Positions 13,001-24,801 of a stretch of 64,000 bases of DNA are shown here, piece by piece. Below the pieces are notes generated by a model, which saw nothing but the letters and a program-made list of their open reading frames with translations, was not told where the DNA came from and searched no databases. The stretch is taken from NCBI GenBank assembly GCA_027563935.2, contig CM050454.1:26657501-26721500 (forward strand), read 5' to 3'. The stretch is from Costus lasius. Taxonomy: Eukaryota > Streptophyta > Magnoliopsida > Zingiberales > Costaceae. The translations under genes and the position numbers were made by a program. Within the stretch, counting starts at the first letter, position 1; each line of letters starts with the position of its first letter.

Positions 13001-14629
13001 ATTCAGTATCAGGCTGGAAAGGCCAATGTAGTGGCGGATGCTCTGAGCAGACATCCAGTTACTTCAGTAGCTGCTTTACGAGTCAGTGAGTGGCGGTTAC
13101 TGCAGGAGTTCAGCGATCTCAGGATCAGTGTTTCTCCTAGAGTTCAGACTGGTTATGTAGCTTTTCTCAGAGTACAGTCTGCTTTGTTGCAGAAGATCAG
13201 AGATCAGCAGTCTGTGGATCCGAAATTAGTTCAGATCAGGGATAGTCTGGTTGATGGCGCAGTTCATGATTTTAGCCTGTCTGATGATGGTATTCTTCGG
13301 TTTCGTGGAAGGGTATGTGTCCCTGAGGAACCGAGCTTGAGGAAAGAAATATTGGAGGACAGCCATAACTCCAAATATTCTCTACATCCTGGCGTGACTA
13401 AGATGTATCAAGACCTCAAGAAAAGTTTTTGGTGGCCGGGTATGAAGAAAGAAGTATCTGATTTTGTCTCTAGGTGTTTAACCTGTCAGACTGTAAAGGC
13501 TGAACACCAGAAGCCTGGTGGTTTGTTGCAGCCCCTTCCTATTCCTGAGTGGAAGTGGGAATGCATCAGTATGGATTTTGTATGTGGTTTGCCCAGAACC
13601 AGATTGGGTCATGATGCTATTTGGGTGATTGTTGATAGACTCACTAAATCAGCCCATTTTCTCCCGATTAAGATGACTTATTCGTTAGAGAGGCTGGCTA
13701 GATTGTACATTGATGAGATCGTCAGACTGCATGGAGTGCCTGTTGATATTGTGTCTGATAGGGACTCTCGATTTTTGTCCAGATTTTGGAAGAGCTTACA
13801 GGAGGGTTTGGGTACTAAGTTGAGTTTTAGTACAGCATACCATCCTCAGTCTGATGGCCAGACGGAACGTACTATACAGACTCTAGAAGACTTGTTGAGA
13901 GCTTATGTGGTTGATTGGAGTTCTGAGTGGAACCGGGATCTATCTTTGATAGAGTTTACTTATAATAATAGCTTCCACTCCAGTATTCAGATGGCTCCTT
14001 ATGAGGCTTTGTATGGGAGAAGGTGTAGGACTCCCTTGTGTTGGGAGGAAACTGGTGACAGAATGATTTTGAGATCTGATGCAGTACAGGAGACTACTGA
14101 TAAGGTCAGAGAGATCCGGGATAAACTAAAAATTGCTCGGGACAGACAGAAGAGTTATGCTGACGACCGTCGTCGTTCCTTGGAGTTTATGGTAGGGGAT
14201 CATGTGTTCTTGAAGGTGTCACCTACTAAGAGTGTAATGAGGTTTGGCAAAAAGGGCAAGTTGAGCCCTAGGTTTGTAGGCCCTTTTGACATTATTGAGA
14301 GAATTGGTCCAGTGGCTTACCGGTTAGCTTTACCTCCTGCTATGGATCATGTGCATAATGTATTCCATGTCTCTGCATTGAGGAAATATCATCCTGATCC
14401 ATCTCATGTGTTGGAGTTAGAACCTCTTCAGATTCAGAGTGACTTGACATTTGAGGAAAGACCTCTTCGGATTGTGGATAGAAAGGATAAAGTTTTGAGG
14501 AACAAGACTATACCTTTGGTAAAGGTTATCTGGGGAAATCAGTTAGTTGAGGAGGCGACATGGGAGACTGAAGCTGATATGAGGAAATTTTATGCTTACC
14601 TCTTTGAAGATATGGATGCTGAGCTTTAG
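10037..14629 (+). CDS. G2 gag-pol polyprotein (1530 aa), intact
   Basis: One uninterrupted frame encodes all functions needed for reverse transcription and integration. Gag starts with a Gln-rich, probably coiled-coil stretch (about residues 35-70) and ends in two CCHC knuckles (330-343 and 350-363). The protease motif is DPGAN at 413, with Pro in place of the usual Ser or Thr. RT has [12 protein letters not shown] and the IDD catalytic pair at 749-750. RNase H has YTDASG near 896 and ADALSR. Integrase has an HHCC region and D-D35-E at about 1179, 1241 and 1277. The C-terminus (about 1455-1520) has the IPLVKVIW...EEATWE motif of a chromodomain-like segment, which in chromoviruses targets integration to chromatin. 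The ATG is 126 bp after the LTR. I find no broken motif, so it could be functional. Confidence 0.96.
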   Translation: MVRTRGNASDEGEQTPNLTRTIEALTGMVQQQGAMIERQAQMLQQQQTQHQEAQQQLLQQLTQERPQTTTRAVGDDSQEGAHRRYASLVSEFQKLGPSSFYGGSESSTAENWQLCLEKIFQVMRCSDEDKLCLTTYMMRADADEWWKGVVRLAEERHETVDWPYFLSRFNEKYFPDSLVEDREVAFIHLEQGDMTVDQYELQFTKLGKYAPHLINTEKRRATKFLRGLRWDIREQVGAQHLETYVETVGRARTIERYIAERSSHVAVAVVPAAEAAVPQYGSGGKGKKYPKHKDYKKSRYKPYSYKAPQQSGDAPQQFRDARDVRNGITCSYCGLKGHLVKDCHKKNGVCFRCKKPGHMVRDCKEPEIQPRGADKPTVQTRVYAVVEKDTRASRSIVEGTLFVFDQLARILFDPGANLSFVSVRFAACLPVVPKMLDYVVSVSTPLGKSLSTDTVCADCMVHVEGYEFLVDLILLDMQDYDVILGMDWLSSHHASVDCFEKVITLNLLDGNRLFVRGLVSDQGPHVISFLQARKLLASGCKGYLAHVKVQDDSTSDLTQMAVVKEFPDVFSEEFSGLPPIREVEFGIELAPGTAPISRAPYRMATSELAELKKQLEELLEKGYIRPSASPWGAPVLFVKKKDGTLRMCIDYRQLNQVTIKNKYPLPRIDDLFDQLQGATVFSKIDLRSGYYQLRVKDEDIFKTAFRTRYGHFEFLVMPFGLTNAPAVFMDLMNRVFHELLDSCVVVFIDDILVYSRTTSDHVSDLRRVLEVLRKNRLYAKASKCEFWLEKISFLGHVISGQGVSVDPVKVQAILNWGRPTSATEIRSFLGLAGYYRRFVEGFSKLAGPLTKLTRKEAKFIWDDKCEESFQELKRRLTSTPILIIPSDGERFTVYTDASGKGLGCVLMQKGSVVAYASRQLKEYELNYPTHDLELAAVVFALKIWRHYLLGQEFDLFTDHQSLKYIFTQKELNMRQRRWMELIKDYDFSIQYQAGKANVVADALSRHPVTSVAALRVSEWRLLQEFSDLRISVSPRVQTGYVAFLRVQSALLQKIRDQQSVDPKLVQIRDSLVDGAVHDFSLSDDGILRFRGRVCVPEEPSLRKEILEDSHNSKYSLHPGVTKMYQDLKKSFWWPGMKKEVSDFVSRCLTCQTVKAEHQKPGGLLQPLPIPEWKWECISMDFVCGLPRTRLGHDAIWVIVDRLTKSAHFLPIKMTYSLERLARLYIDEIVRLHGVPVDIVSDRDSRFLSRFWKSLQEGLGTKLSFSTAYHPQSDGQTERTIQTLEDLLRAYVVDWSSEWNRDLSLIEFTYNNSFHSSIQMAPYEALYGRRCRTPLCWEETGDRMILRSDAVQETTDKVREIRDKLKIARDRQKSYADDRRRSLEFMVGDHVFLKVSPTKSVMRFGKKGKLSPRFVGPFDIIERIGPVAYRLALPPAMDHVHNVFHVSALRKYHPDPSHVLELEPLQIQSDLTFEERPLRIVDRKDKVLRNKTIPLVKVIWGNQLVEEATWETEADMRKFYAYLFEDMDAEL

Positions 14630-14644
14630 AGGACTAAAGCTTTA

Positions 14645-14658
14645 TAAGGAGGGAGGGA
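14645..14658 (+). promoter_or_regulatory. G2 polypurine tract
   Basis: A purine run (aaggagggaggga) directly abuts the 3' LTR start and would prime plus-strand DNA synthesis. Confidence 0.9.
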
Positions 14659-17653
14659 TGTAAGATCCAAGGATCTTAAGTCCTGGTAAGCATTATTTTG
14701 ATTTAGTCTAAAATTATTGACTGTGATATTTTTATGTATTGGTTGTTAATAGTTATTTAATTAGAGATTATTTGTTTGATTATTGGCTGTTAATTTATGA
14801 TAAATTATTATTAGTTGTTCATGATAAATTAATTAGGATTTATGGGTTGTAAGTTGTTAGTTAATTAATTAGACCTTATTGGATATTAATTAAATCCTTA
14901 TTGGATTTGCGCTTAAGTGAATTAATTAATTGGATGTTAATTTAAATTCATATTGGATTTTCACTTAAACCATGGGTTATTGGGTTATTGGATATTAGAT
15001 TTAAAATTCGAAATTATTAGTTAAATGGGTTAAACCCTTTTGGAATTAATTGGTTAATGGGTTTAAAATTTAAAAACCCAAAGTTTAAGTAGTAATTTCG
15101 GCTAGGGTAGAGGTTTTGGCGATTTTTGGCTTGAAGAAAAACCTTGGGCGACGGCTAGGAGGAAGAAGGCGATTTTGGTGTTATTGAAGAGTTCTTGAAG
15201 CGATTTTGGCGATTTCTCCATCTCTTCCCCTTTGGCGAATTTTCCTTGGTGTTTGGTGGCGATTCTTGGTAGAACTTCAAGCCTTAGACGAATTGTTTTT
15301 GGAGAATTTTCACCTTGTGTTCTCGGTTAAGAGGTGAGTGGGGTGTTTAATCGATTTCTATCTATTTGTTTGTGTTAATTGATGTGTTAAATGATATATT
15401 TGCTTGTTGGAAATCTTACCATGCTAAAACCGAAATTCAAGACTTCACTATGATGAAAACCGAATTTTGTAAAGTTGATTATATCATGAAAACCGAATTT
15501 TGTAAAGTTGATTATATCATGAAAACCGAATTTTTCAAAGGTGATTATATGATGATTATTTAACCGAAAATTTGTATGAAATTTAAGGTATTTTTGTAGG
15601 AATTTTGGTAGCATTAAATCTTTGAATTTTGAGTATGAAATTCTTGTTAATTATAGTTAAACCGAAATCAATTTTGGTAACATTAAATCAATGATTTTTG
15701 TAGCATGTATGAAAACCGAAACCTTGTTAATTGTAGTTAAACCGAAATCTTGATAATATGTATGGAAGCCGAATTTGATGTTTTTAGTTAACATATATGT
15801 GGTAGTTGTTTGAGAAATTGTTTGAAAATTTTAAGTTGATTTTATAGTATATGGTTATATACTTAGGTCTATGTTGAGAAATTGTTTGAGAAATTTGAGT
15901 GATAACATAGCAAGTTTTGACTGAACTAATTAGCATGAAATCTAAGGACTACACTATTTGAATATGAAATATTATGTGATATGTTATGAGATTTTTGGAA
16001 TAATATGTGTTATGTGATAGGTGATGTGAATTTGGAATAATATGTGTTATGTAACGGGTTATGTGAATTTGGAATATTATGTGGTTATGTGACTTATGAA
16101 AATTATGTGGTTATGTGAATTCGGATATTATGTGCTATGTGATGGTTAGGACTAAGGCTAAGTGTAACTGTGTACTCAAAGGGGATAGTCCGTATGTAAT
16201 ATGTTAAGGGTTTGAATTTCAGCCCTGTATTTGATATGTGAGGGGGTTGATGTTCAGCCTGCCTATTATGATTATTGTGATGGGGGTTGATGTTCAGCCT
16301 GCCCGATATGATTTTTTTTGTGATGACTATCCTAGAGTCTAGTTGACACTTAGGAGTCCACCTTTGTGAAATATGAAATAAGATATGTCTGTTGTCCAGT
16401 AGGAACCTTTTGGGAGAACGGGTTTTGACGCAAAGTGCCATGTCTTGGTCGGACAGGGGCCACCTCTTGATGTCATTACTCTTATATGTTATGGGGTGAT
16501 ATAAGACGCAAAGTGCCATGTCTTGATCAGACAGGGGCCACCTCTTGATGTCATCACTCTCATTTTGTGATATGGGGTGTCGTAGAGCAAAGTGCCACGT
16601 CATGACCTGGCGGGGGCCACCTCTTGAATCTACACACAATCCATCGATGTGTTATGGGGTGATAGAGCAAAGTGCCACGTCGTGACCTGGCGGGGGCCAC
16701 CTCTTGATTCTACTCACTATCCATGTTTATGTGTTGCACGAGATTTTGCAGCTCCCAGTGCTTTGGCCAAGCCGGGTTAGACCATATTGGTCACTACTGA
16801 TTATGCTGGACAACTAGGTTAATTAAGTATGGTGTGTTTAGTTGGTTTAGAATATATGTGTTTAATTGGTTTAGAGTAAAACTCTAGAACCTGAGTTTGT
16901 TATATGCTAGTGTGTACATCTGACTGTCTATATGACTTCTGTTTCTTTATTTTGTTATATGTTGACATAATGTTCCTGTTAAAGATTTTTAAAATAATCT
17001 GCCTATATTTTTGAATGTATGTTCTGGATGGTCGGTTTAGACTATCCACTCACTGGGCTATGTAGCTCACCCCTCATTATTTTCAGGCATAGAGCAGGGG
17101 CGCATTTCTTGAGTGCATTGGCGTGGATAATTATGCTATTTGCTGTTTTAAGAACTTTTGTGCTTAATTCTTGGGGGCCGGTTGTGGCCTTAACATGAAT
17201 TATATGAACTATGTGAACCATGTGAATTATGTGAATTGTGTTGCCGGCTATGGCAGTCTTATGAGTTTGATTTTTGTGTCACCGCGGGCTTCAGCCTGGT
17301 TTCGGTGTTTGGTATGAGTTTATAAAATCGACTTTGTGGCTTTGTTTTGAATTTCGAATCGAATTGTATTTATGCCATCGGATTTGATATAACTGTTGCC
17401 TTGCATATGTCTAGTGCAAGGATTGCGCGGTGGCAGGTACCCTTATGTGATTTATGAGATTTGTGTTTTGTGAATTATGTGATTTATGAGATTTGTGTTT
17501 TGTGAATTTGTATGTATGGATTTATGGAAATTTTCAGATCGTGTTTTTCTTGAACTCGGTTTTACCTAGCATATGAATCGATCTTATATGAAACATCCTG
17601 TATCATTTGTGAATTGTGCCATTTGTTTGGGGTTAAGATAACGGGATGTTACA
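14659..17653 (+). repeat. G2 3' LTR (2995 bp)
   Basis: It matches 6904-9910 throughout and ends ATGTTACA at 17653, followed by the right TSD copy CTAGT (17654-17658). Internal arrays are at 15453-15551 (33-bp units) and from 16430 (79-bp units). Confidence 0.95.
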
Positions 17654-17658
17654 CTAGT

Positions 17659-18163
17659 GTCCTAACCTGACTCATGATCATTATCCAAGATAGTCTATAA
17701 CCATTATGTTTCAAATGATATCGAACTACCTCAAAACAATGACAATCATCATTTAGAAACACAAGTGATCTCAAGTCAGAGGACATATGCCACTTGTTGC
17801 ATACAAGGATTATTCACATTGTGACAAGCAATTGAATATCCTAGTAGGGTCTGTCCAGTACATCCAATGTACCCATGAGTCTACATCTTATTCCATGCTC
17901 GAAGCATCCTATAAGATTAGAACACATATTAGTCTCAATCATATCAAGGCTGTCTCAAGTTCACCAAGATATCTCGACTAAGGACATGACAGCATGTCAG
18001 CCAAGCTGAACAGCATTGAGACATTATTCAGAAGCACACTTATTGCAGCAGACAATGTAACAAACTGAATAACAACCATTGCCTTTATAAACATAAGAGT
18101 TTATACATGATACTGAAAGAATCCCAAGGCCTCAAACATTAGCCTTAAGGGCATACCCCAACA
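17659..18163 (-). repeat. C1 5' LTR, part 2 (U3 side)
   Basis: Continues the C1 LTR after the G2 insertion and ends at 18163 with the reverse of TGTTGGGGTATGCC. It contains the GTACAT-CCA-ATGTAC stem at 17858-17872. Confidence 0.92.
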
Positions 18164-20647
18164 GAAACTCAACAACCACCTGTATGGAATGGACCTCAAA
18201 ATCCAAACCATGCTGGGACTCAACAACCACCTATATGGAATGGACCTCAAACTCCAAACCATGTAGGGAACCATACCCCACCTCTTTGGAATGGGCACCA
18301 AAACCCAACCCAAGTAGGAAACCCACCCCCTATGTGGAATGGACAACAAGTTCCAACCCATGTAGGAACTCAACCCCCACCTATGTGGAATGGGCATCAA
18401 ACCCTAAACCATGTAGGAACCCAACCACCCCCTATGTGGAATGGATATCCCAATCCAAACCATGTAGGAACCCATCAACCACCTATATGGAATGGACACC
18501 CAGCTCCAACTCCACCTCAACCCAGATTCAGGGAGGATGATGTGCACCGCGCCATCAAACTCAATCCCCCAACCTTCAATGGGTCCTTAGATCCCCGTGA
18601 CTTCCTAGATTGGTCAACCAAGCTTGAACAGTACTTTGAATGGAGCATGATACCCGACCATAGCAAAGTTCGGTTTGCCAAATGTCTCCTAGAAGGGAAT
18701 GCTAGGTTGTACTGGACCAACCTAGAAAACAACCTAGAGAGATCCAACTGACCTCCCATAGACAACTGGATAGAGATGCGTCAGCAGCTCAAAATGAAGT
18801 ATGTTCCCTCATACTTTCAAAACAAGTTGTATGACCAAGCTAGCAGCCTAACCCAAGGAGCCATGACTATAGACCAATACACTGCTAGTTTCGAGGAGTT
18901 GCTCCTTAGAGGTAACATAAGGGAAGAACCCCAATTTTCCCTTAGTAGGTATAAGAATGGCCTCAGATCTGAAATTAGGAAAGGCCTTACCTACTACCAA
19001 ATAGACTCCATAGAGGTCGCCCATCTTAGAGCTAAGGAAATAGAACAAGAAATTAAGAATGCCTTTAGGAAAGAAGTTAGTACCCCTAACCCAAGTCCTA
19101 AACCCACCAATCCCTCTAGCTCTAGCACTCCCAAACCCAAGCCCTCTAGCTATCAAGAACTATCTAGGGTCACATGTCATGCTTCTAGGCAACCTGGACA
19201 TTTTATGAAAGACTGCCCAAAAAGGGTCTTGTACCTAGGAGAAGAAACCCAAACCCCTAGCCTTGAAGACCTTAATGACCCTGATTCTGAATGTCAAGTC
19301 TTTGAAGAACTAGAGTATGATAGTAATGAAGAATCAGCCCAAAACACCTTAGGAGTCATTAGGTGTAACTTGATCCAACCCTCACCCACTGATGACTGGC
19401 GAAGAACTAGTATCTTCCATACTTACACGAAATGCAATGGAAACATGTGCAAAGTAGTGATAGATGGGGGTAGTAGCCTCAACGCAGTCTCCCACTCTGC
19501 TGCCGCCAAGTTCAAACTTAAGGTAGAGGTTCACCCAATACCTTACAATATCTCCTGGGTCAATCAAACAAGTGTGCCTATAACCCATAGGAGTCTTGTC
19601 CCATTACAGTTTGGTAGTTATGAAGGACGAGTCTGGTGTGACATCATCACTATGGATATTGCACAAATCCTACTAGGCAGACCTTGGCTATATGACATGA
19701 ATGTAGTCCACTATGCCTGGACTAACACGTATGTTTTCAGCCACTCAGGTCAGAAGATCAAATTAAAACCATCCATGCCTAGAGAACTTAGAGCATCAAC
19801 CAACAAGGGAGTCATAGCTGAGTCTAAACCAACCCAAACAACCCTCCAACTGATGATACCACAAGAATTACTTAGGGACACCCAACCTGATCAACCCTTA
19901 TGCCCCATAGTCCTTAAGGAAACCGACCTAGGTGAACAATCCAAACCAAAGCCGACCCTTGAGATAGAGCCTCCTACTGAAACACTCATACCCTACCAAG
20001 ACCCTTATGAGTTTCCAAAGCTAGGAGTTGACCTAGACCCTAAGTCCTCTAAACCATCTCTTGAATTAGGACTCTTAGCTCCTCATCCTCTGAACTATAG
20101 ATCCTGTCTTATAGAACTTGGTCCCAAGACTTCAGGGTTAAATAACATTGATACTGCTTTACTTCCCCTACATGTTGTTGAACACATAGACTTTGTTATG
20201 CCTAGCCAATTTAGTAGCACTATGAAGCTTTATCCTAAGTGTACTAATAAGCATGGCCGGAAAAGGTACTCTAATGTAGGAGACCCTGAACCCAAGATCC
20301 CCACCCCTATCCATGAGGAGGATCCCCCTCTCTACCAAGAGCCCCTCTTTATGCCTGATTCAAATGTCAAACATGAGCTAGAGATTGAGGCTATCATTGG
20401 GGATCAAACCCGACTGACCACTGAAGAGATACAAGTGACTTACAGAGTTAGATTCCTCAATGGTGATGAGGACTGGCTCTTTGAGGAAGAACTTGATAAG
20501 GCCGCCCCTATGTTACTCCAAGGGTACAAGGACAATTCTCCAGAGGAGAATTTTTTCAACCCGGGGAGAGCTGATGGAGGCAGCAGCCCTGCTTTAAAGA
20601 GACACGCTTGGGCTCGGAGGAAACCTCCTCAACATGGGTTCACCTAG
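18164..20647 (+). pseudogene. G1: gypsy gag-protease frame with chromodomain-like tail, no RT or integrase
   Basis: The frame is already open at 18164, where C1 interrupted it, and continues to 20647 with one in-frame TGA (18749-18751). It begins with about seven 17-residue Pro/Trp repeats, then the retrotransposon gag domain (FNGSLDPRDFLDWSTKLE...). A zinc knuckle follows with its second Cys changed to Ser (CHASRQPGHFMKDC). The protease is of DGGSS type, followed by WLYDMNVVHY. Where RT should start there is instead about 200 residues of unassigned sequence, then a chromodomain-like stretch (IEAIIGDQ...YRVRFLNGDEDWLFEEEL, near 20381-20530) and a NPGRADGG end like that of other gypsy polyproteins. 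The open frame across the join suggests an old non-autonomous form and not recent decay. G3 has a similar protease. Confidence 0.8.
18166..18505 (+). repeat. ~7 x 51-bp coding repeat in G1 gag
   Basis: Units of about 51 bp each encode a variant of PPxWNGxQxPNHVGTQ. TGGAATGG cores recur near 18185, 18236, 18288, 18337, 18388, 18439 and 18490. The first copies are cut by C1, so the true number may be higher. Confidence 0.88.
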
Positions 20648-22028
20648 AGCTCACTTGCTTTCTATTGTTTTGCATTGCATTTCATGGCATTTAGGTTAGT
20701 TTAAGCTTTCAAATAAAGCCATGCATCATATAGTCAATTATGGCAAGTCCAATTATAGTAGGTTGTGCATTGTAATTCATGAAACTTTATGTACTCTTGC
20801 ATCATAATAGAGTAGTGCATGCATACAGTAGGCTCCATTTGGCAGGTCACTCAAGTAAGAAGCAGCTCAAGCTCCAGCTCAACATCACTCAAGGTCCACT
20901 CACCAAGTTCAGCTCCAGAAAAGGAAGGAAGACTTCAAAGTCCAAGTTCACTTCAAAGCCATGCTATGACTCACTTGCCATCCTTGTTGGGCGCCTATTC
21001 AAGAGGGCAAATCAGCCACCTCATCATCCACCCAAGATGATATGCACCAACCTCTAGTCCAAGCAAGGAACGAATTCAATTCCCTCATCCATCAAGATCC
21101 AAAATCAAAGGGAATATCCATCAAGATCCACAATCAAAGGAGAGCATTTATGAAGACATTTATGATGAATTACCATCTCTTGTTGCCGCCCAAGCCCTCA
21201 TGGAAAGGATTCGAAATTTGAATCTCTTATCCATGCGCCAACAAACAATTCCCCAAAGTATAAGAAGATACTCTCATCGCCCATCAAAACAATTAATGAG
21301 TTGCCAAGAGAAGATCACCCAAAGAAGGAAGCTCTTAAAGAGGATTTGCGCCCACCTCTTGATTTTGAATTTCAAATTCCATCCATCTTTGTAGTAGGCG
21401 CATGGAAGCTAATGACTATCCTGCCCTAGCCCCATCTCGCCTATAAAAGCATAGTCTTCCCCCTTGTATTCGATTACCTCTTGATGAAATACATTGTCTA
21501 TTAGTTGCCTAGCTTAATTACTTGTGTTAGTGATAAAATTCCCTTTAGCCGAGCTCTTCACCTTCTTCTAGCTCTTCCACCGAAACCCTAAGAAGCTCTC
21601 CTCTTTGTTTGTGTGCGCCACCACAAGGAGTACTTCTTCATCCTCGGTTTGGAGCAAGAAGAGATGCACCTCGGCCTCAAGGAGTTCTCATCCCTTTCGG
21701 CTAAGTCTTCTTCTCTACACCTCTTATTTAACTTTAAGAACTCTCCTCTACACTCATCTTTGTTTATATAACTTATAGGTTGCGCTTGGAGTGGTCTAAG
21801 AGGGGCGTTCCCCCCTCCCCTCCTCCTTCTCCCCCTCTCTCTAGTTGCTTAAGATTAGCAAGGGAATTTGTGAGGCTTAACCTCACCCCTTGATTTATTC
21901 CTGTATTAAAATCCGTGACTTGTATGGATCTTCTGTGTTTGCTTGTAAGTTCCACCCTACACCTTCCATCAGAGTTGGACCGGTGAAGATCGGGAAGCAC
22001 AGCCCTTCAATCCTCAAGGGCTGCACTG
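20572..22028 (+). repeat. Candidate G1 3' LTR; right end uncertain
   Basis: A purine-rich CCGGGGAGAGC directly precedes TGATGG at 20572, the layout of polypurine tract plus LTR start in many gypsy elements whose polyprotein reads into the LTR. A TATA-like CTATAAAAG is at 21441-21449, followed by a pyrimidine-rich leader-like stretch. The end near 22028 (GGGCTGCA) is a guess from a terminal CA; there is no second LTR or TSD in the window to confirm it. Confidence 0.45.
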
Positions 22029-22239
22029 TAAGTTTATTTTCCTGCATTTACAGCTTTCTAGTGTAATTTTGATTTACTGTTCTTAGTTTAAACTCGGGTT
22101 TTCCTATACTTTAAAATACAAAAAAAATTAGTTTCTTAACCTCGTTAGTATAACTTCGGTTTTCTCTTACTATTAAGCTATTTATCAAAATCAGTTTTTT
22201 TTCAAAACCGTTGTTTGAATGCTCTAGACCCCCTGTCCT
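22029..22239. other. Unassigned AT-rich stretch between G1 and G3
   Basis: About 210 bp of AT-rich sequence with a poly-A tract and a poly-T tract. It carries no coding signal and no repeat partner in the window. It could be the rest of the G1 LTR or original flanking DNA. Confidence 0.4.
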
Positions 22240-23060
22240 ACATCACATCGCCCTCGCGAATGCGGACCTGGTGATACCCGCTACGGAGGTCAAGCTTGGA
22301 GAACCAAGACGCACTGGAAATCAAGTCCAACATGTCATCAAGCCGAGGTATAAGGAACCTATATTTGACGGCGATCCTATTAATGGCGCAACTATCAATA
22401 CACATGCGCCACGACCCATCTTTCTTGGGTGTGAGTAGCGTGGGAATGGCACAAGGGCTGAGACTCTCATGGATGTACCCCTTGGTAAGGAGTTCATCCA
22501 CATGACGTTGTAGCTCAGCGTGTTCGGTGGGGATGAGTCGGTGATGGGGTAGGTTAGGGAGGGGCATCCCCGGGATGAGGTCAATCGCATGTTGGATTTC
22601 CCTATCCGGAGGGAGGTCATGAGGTAGGTCCTCGGGACTGATATCGCTAAACTCGGAGAGGAGCGCGGACACCGTTACAAGGGGTGTTGGGTCGATGCAT
22701 GGGAGTGAATCCCGCATCTCGCGCATCATGAGCGCGTACACAACCTTGGACGCATGGGCCTCGCGCACCAACGCAGGGGTGCACATGAGGGAGATCATGG
22801 CGGGGCGCGGAGGGGTAGATGCCACGGGTGTGATCACACCCTTGGAGGTCGACGCACAAAGCTCGTTGGGCAGAGCCAGGATCATGCAGATTTTCTGGTC
22901 ATTGTGGTCAAACACATAGGTGTTTGACTGACCATAGTGGACCACGTCCCTATCATACAACCAAGGACGACTGAGGAGGATGTGGGCGACGTCCATAGCC
23001 ACCACGTCACACCATACCTTTTCACGATAGGCCCCAAAAGTGATGGGGACCTGGCATCGG
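22240..23060 (-). pseudogene. G3: gypsy protease C-terminus and RT N-terminus
   Basis: The minus strand encodes the end of the protease region (VWCDVVAMDVAHIL, WLYDRDVVHYG), a spacer and the start of RT: a KKDGSWRMCID motif and FSKLDLRSGYHQVRIREGD. It breaks off there near 22245, before the catalytic YxDD. On the 5' side it is cut by C2 at 23060 and resumes at 41289. The longer ORF over this stretch takes its first residues from the C2 LTR and is a chimera. The C2 TSD (ATCGG) falls within the codons for a conserved His-Arg. The missing 3' half was lost at the 22240 breakpoint. Confidence 0.85.
23056..23060. repeat. TSD ATCGG, left copy (C2)
   Basis: ATCGG precedes the C2 terminus at 23061 and recurs at 41289-41293 after the other terminus. 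This defines an 18.2-kb composite insertion in G3. Confidence 0.93.
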
Positions 23061-24781
23061 TGAAAGTCCCCTTCAAGGGGGAGCGAAACCCTAATAGGCG
23101 CATGTGTAAAATTTTTCATTGCGGAAGCTTGGGTTTCAATGATCGCATGTATGTTTCATTGATCAACTTATATAAACTTGCATAGATTGGAAGAGATTCA
23201 TACCATGGCCATCGCTTGGATGGAGATTTGGAAGCAAGAGGACGATGAGGTTCTCCTCCAATGTGTGCGCACACGAGATGAGACTTAGCCTACTCCTTGT
23301 TGCTCCTTGTGCTAGCAAGGCTCCAAGAATCCTGATCGCTTGAGGGAGAAGAGATGATGTCTCTAGCTTGGCCGAGTCTCTCCTTATCGTCCACCCTTTC
23401 TCCACACGCGAAGACGTCGAGAGGAAGAGGCAAAAGGGGTGAGAATCGGATGAGTGCTCTCGAACGTGAGGTGAGTTAACTATTTTGGAAAACGCCTCTT
23501 CCAAAAATAGTAAAAACTTCACTTCATGCGTTCACGCATTCATGAACCATGCGCTCATTCAAGGCAAACCGCCCAAAGCGCCATCAAGCCTTTGAACCAT
23601 GCGTTCACCTATGTGAACCGGTTCAAGCCATTCGGTTCAACCCAATTTGGTTCAAAGACCAAATCAAACCAAGCCTTGGTCCAGATCACCTAAAACCCTA
23701 AGGTTCATGATCTAACCGTTCATCTCTTGATGCCCTTGATCTCATCGATCTAGCATCAACTCTCTCGATCGAAGCTTACCGATCTCAAGCCCTAATCAAT
23801 CAAACATGATCAGACCAGATCTCACTTACAATCAGAGTTTAAATCCCTTTAAACAGAACCAAAACAATTCAGTCCACACGATCTGACTTAAGTAAGCCAT
23901 ATCATCAAATTGTGCGACCCTGAGGGTTTCCTTTAATTGTCGGTAACGATAACTTACGTTATCACGATCAGTGAGGGGTATCTAGCAACACATCACTGTC
24001 TCCCGATATAAAGGAAAGAGTCTTCCAAGACTACACCCAAACCACAGCACAAGTGTGAATCTATTTCACAAGGCATACTTGTTTCCTTTGCCACTGGATG
24101 TTCTTATTGGACAAGCGTGTCAAGCCTGTAGCTCCAATATGATGAGCATGATTAGATCAGATGAACATAGTCACCTGGGTATGGCCATACACTTTCTCAA
24201 TCATCTCATTCAGGGGGGCCCCCTTTAGAACATCACACTCCAATCAAGGAGACGGCAATCCTATATCTATCACTAGTGTCCTAACCTGACTCATGATCAT
24301 TATCCAAGATAGTCTATAACCATTATGTTTCAAATGATATTGAACTACCTCAAAACAATGACAATCATCATTTAGAAACACAAGTGATCTCAAGTCAGAG
24401 GACATGTGCCACTTGATGCAATCAAGGATTATTCACATTGTGACAAGCAATTGAATATCCTAGTAGGGTCTGTCCAGTACATCCAATGTACCCATGAGTC
24501 TACATCTTATTCCATGCTCGAAGCATCCTATAAGATTAGAACACATATTAGTCTCAATCATATCAAGGCTGTCTCATGTTCACCAAGATATCTCGACTAA
24601 GGACTTCATTGCATGTCAGCCTAGCTGAACAGCATTGAGACATTATTCAGAAGCACACTTATTGCAGCAGACAATGTAACAAACTGAATAACAACCATTG
24701 CCTTTATAAACATAAGAGTTTATACATGATACTGAAGAATCCCAAGGCCTCAAACATTAGCCTTAAGGGCATACCCCAACA
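23061..24781 (-). repeat. C2 3' LTR (1721 bp)
   Basis: In plus reading it begins TGAAAGTCCCC and ends CATACCCCAACA, directly before the reversed polypurine tract. The GATAAC-TTAC-GTTATC stem is at 23948-23963. Confidence 0.93.
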
Positions 24782-24793
24782 ATCTCCCACTTG
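24782..24793 (-). promoter_or_regulatory. C2 polypurine tract
   Basis: On the minus strand it reads CAAGTGGGAGAT, directly before the LTR start TGTTGGGG, the same tract as in C3 and C5. Confidence 0.92.
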
Positions 24794-24801
24794 CACTTAA
24801 T

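Larger units (their letters stand above)
6904..17653 (+). mobile_element. G2: complete Ty3/gypsy chromovirus, Tekay-like
   Basis: This 10,750-bp element has LTRs of 3007 and 2995 bp that both start TGTAAGATCC and end ATGTTACA, a tRNA-Met primer site, one intact gag-pol frame, a polypurine tract and a CTAGT TSD. LTR differences counted by eye are about 12 substitutions plus one 12-bp repeat-unit indel, around 0.4%, so the insertion is recent. Pol order RT-RNase H-integrase and the C-terminal chromodomain-like segment place it among chromoviruses. Long LTRs and the C-terminal motif favour Tekay (Del). Confidence 0.95.
1..18163 (-). mobile_element. C1: Ty1/copia element (family 1), 3' end outside the window
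   Basis: A minus-strand copia element enters from beyond base 1. In element order it has a 5' LTR (18163 down to 17659 and 6903 down to 5729), a primer binding site, a leader, gag, then pol running off the window. The 5' LTR is split by gypsy element G2. The right end is the reverse of the family start TGTTGGGG, followed by gaaac, the expected TSD copy; the partner is off-window. Long LTR, long leader and BARE-like Gag suggest the Angela lineage, which is inferred from family resemblance without a tree. Confidence 0.9.

Noticed and set aside
18184..18540. 118-codon plus ORF and 99-codon minus ORF over 18101-18400
   Set aside because: Alternative frames of the 51-bp repeat, whose length is divisible by three and keeps all frames open. 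The gag frame (18164 onward) is the real one.
21441..21449. TATA box of a host gene
   Set aside because: No gene follows; the position fits the promoter of the candidate G1 LTR.
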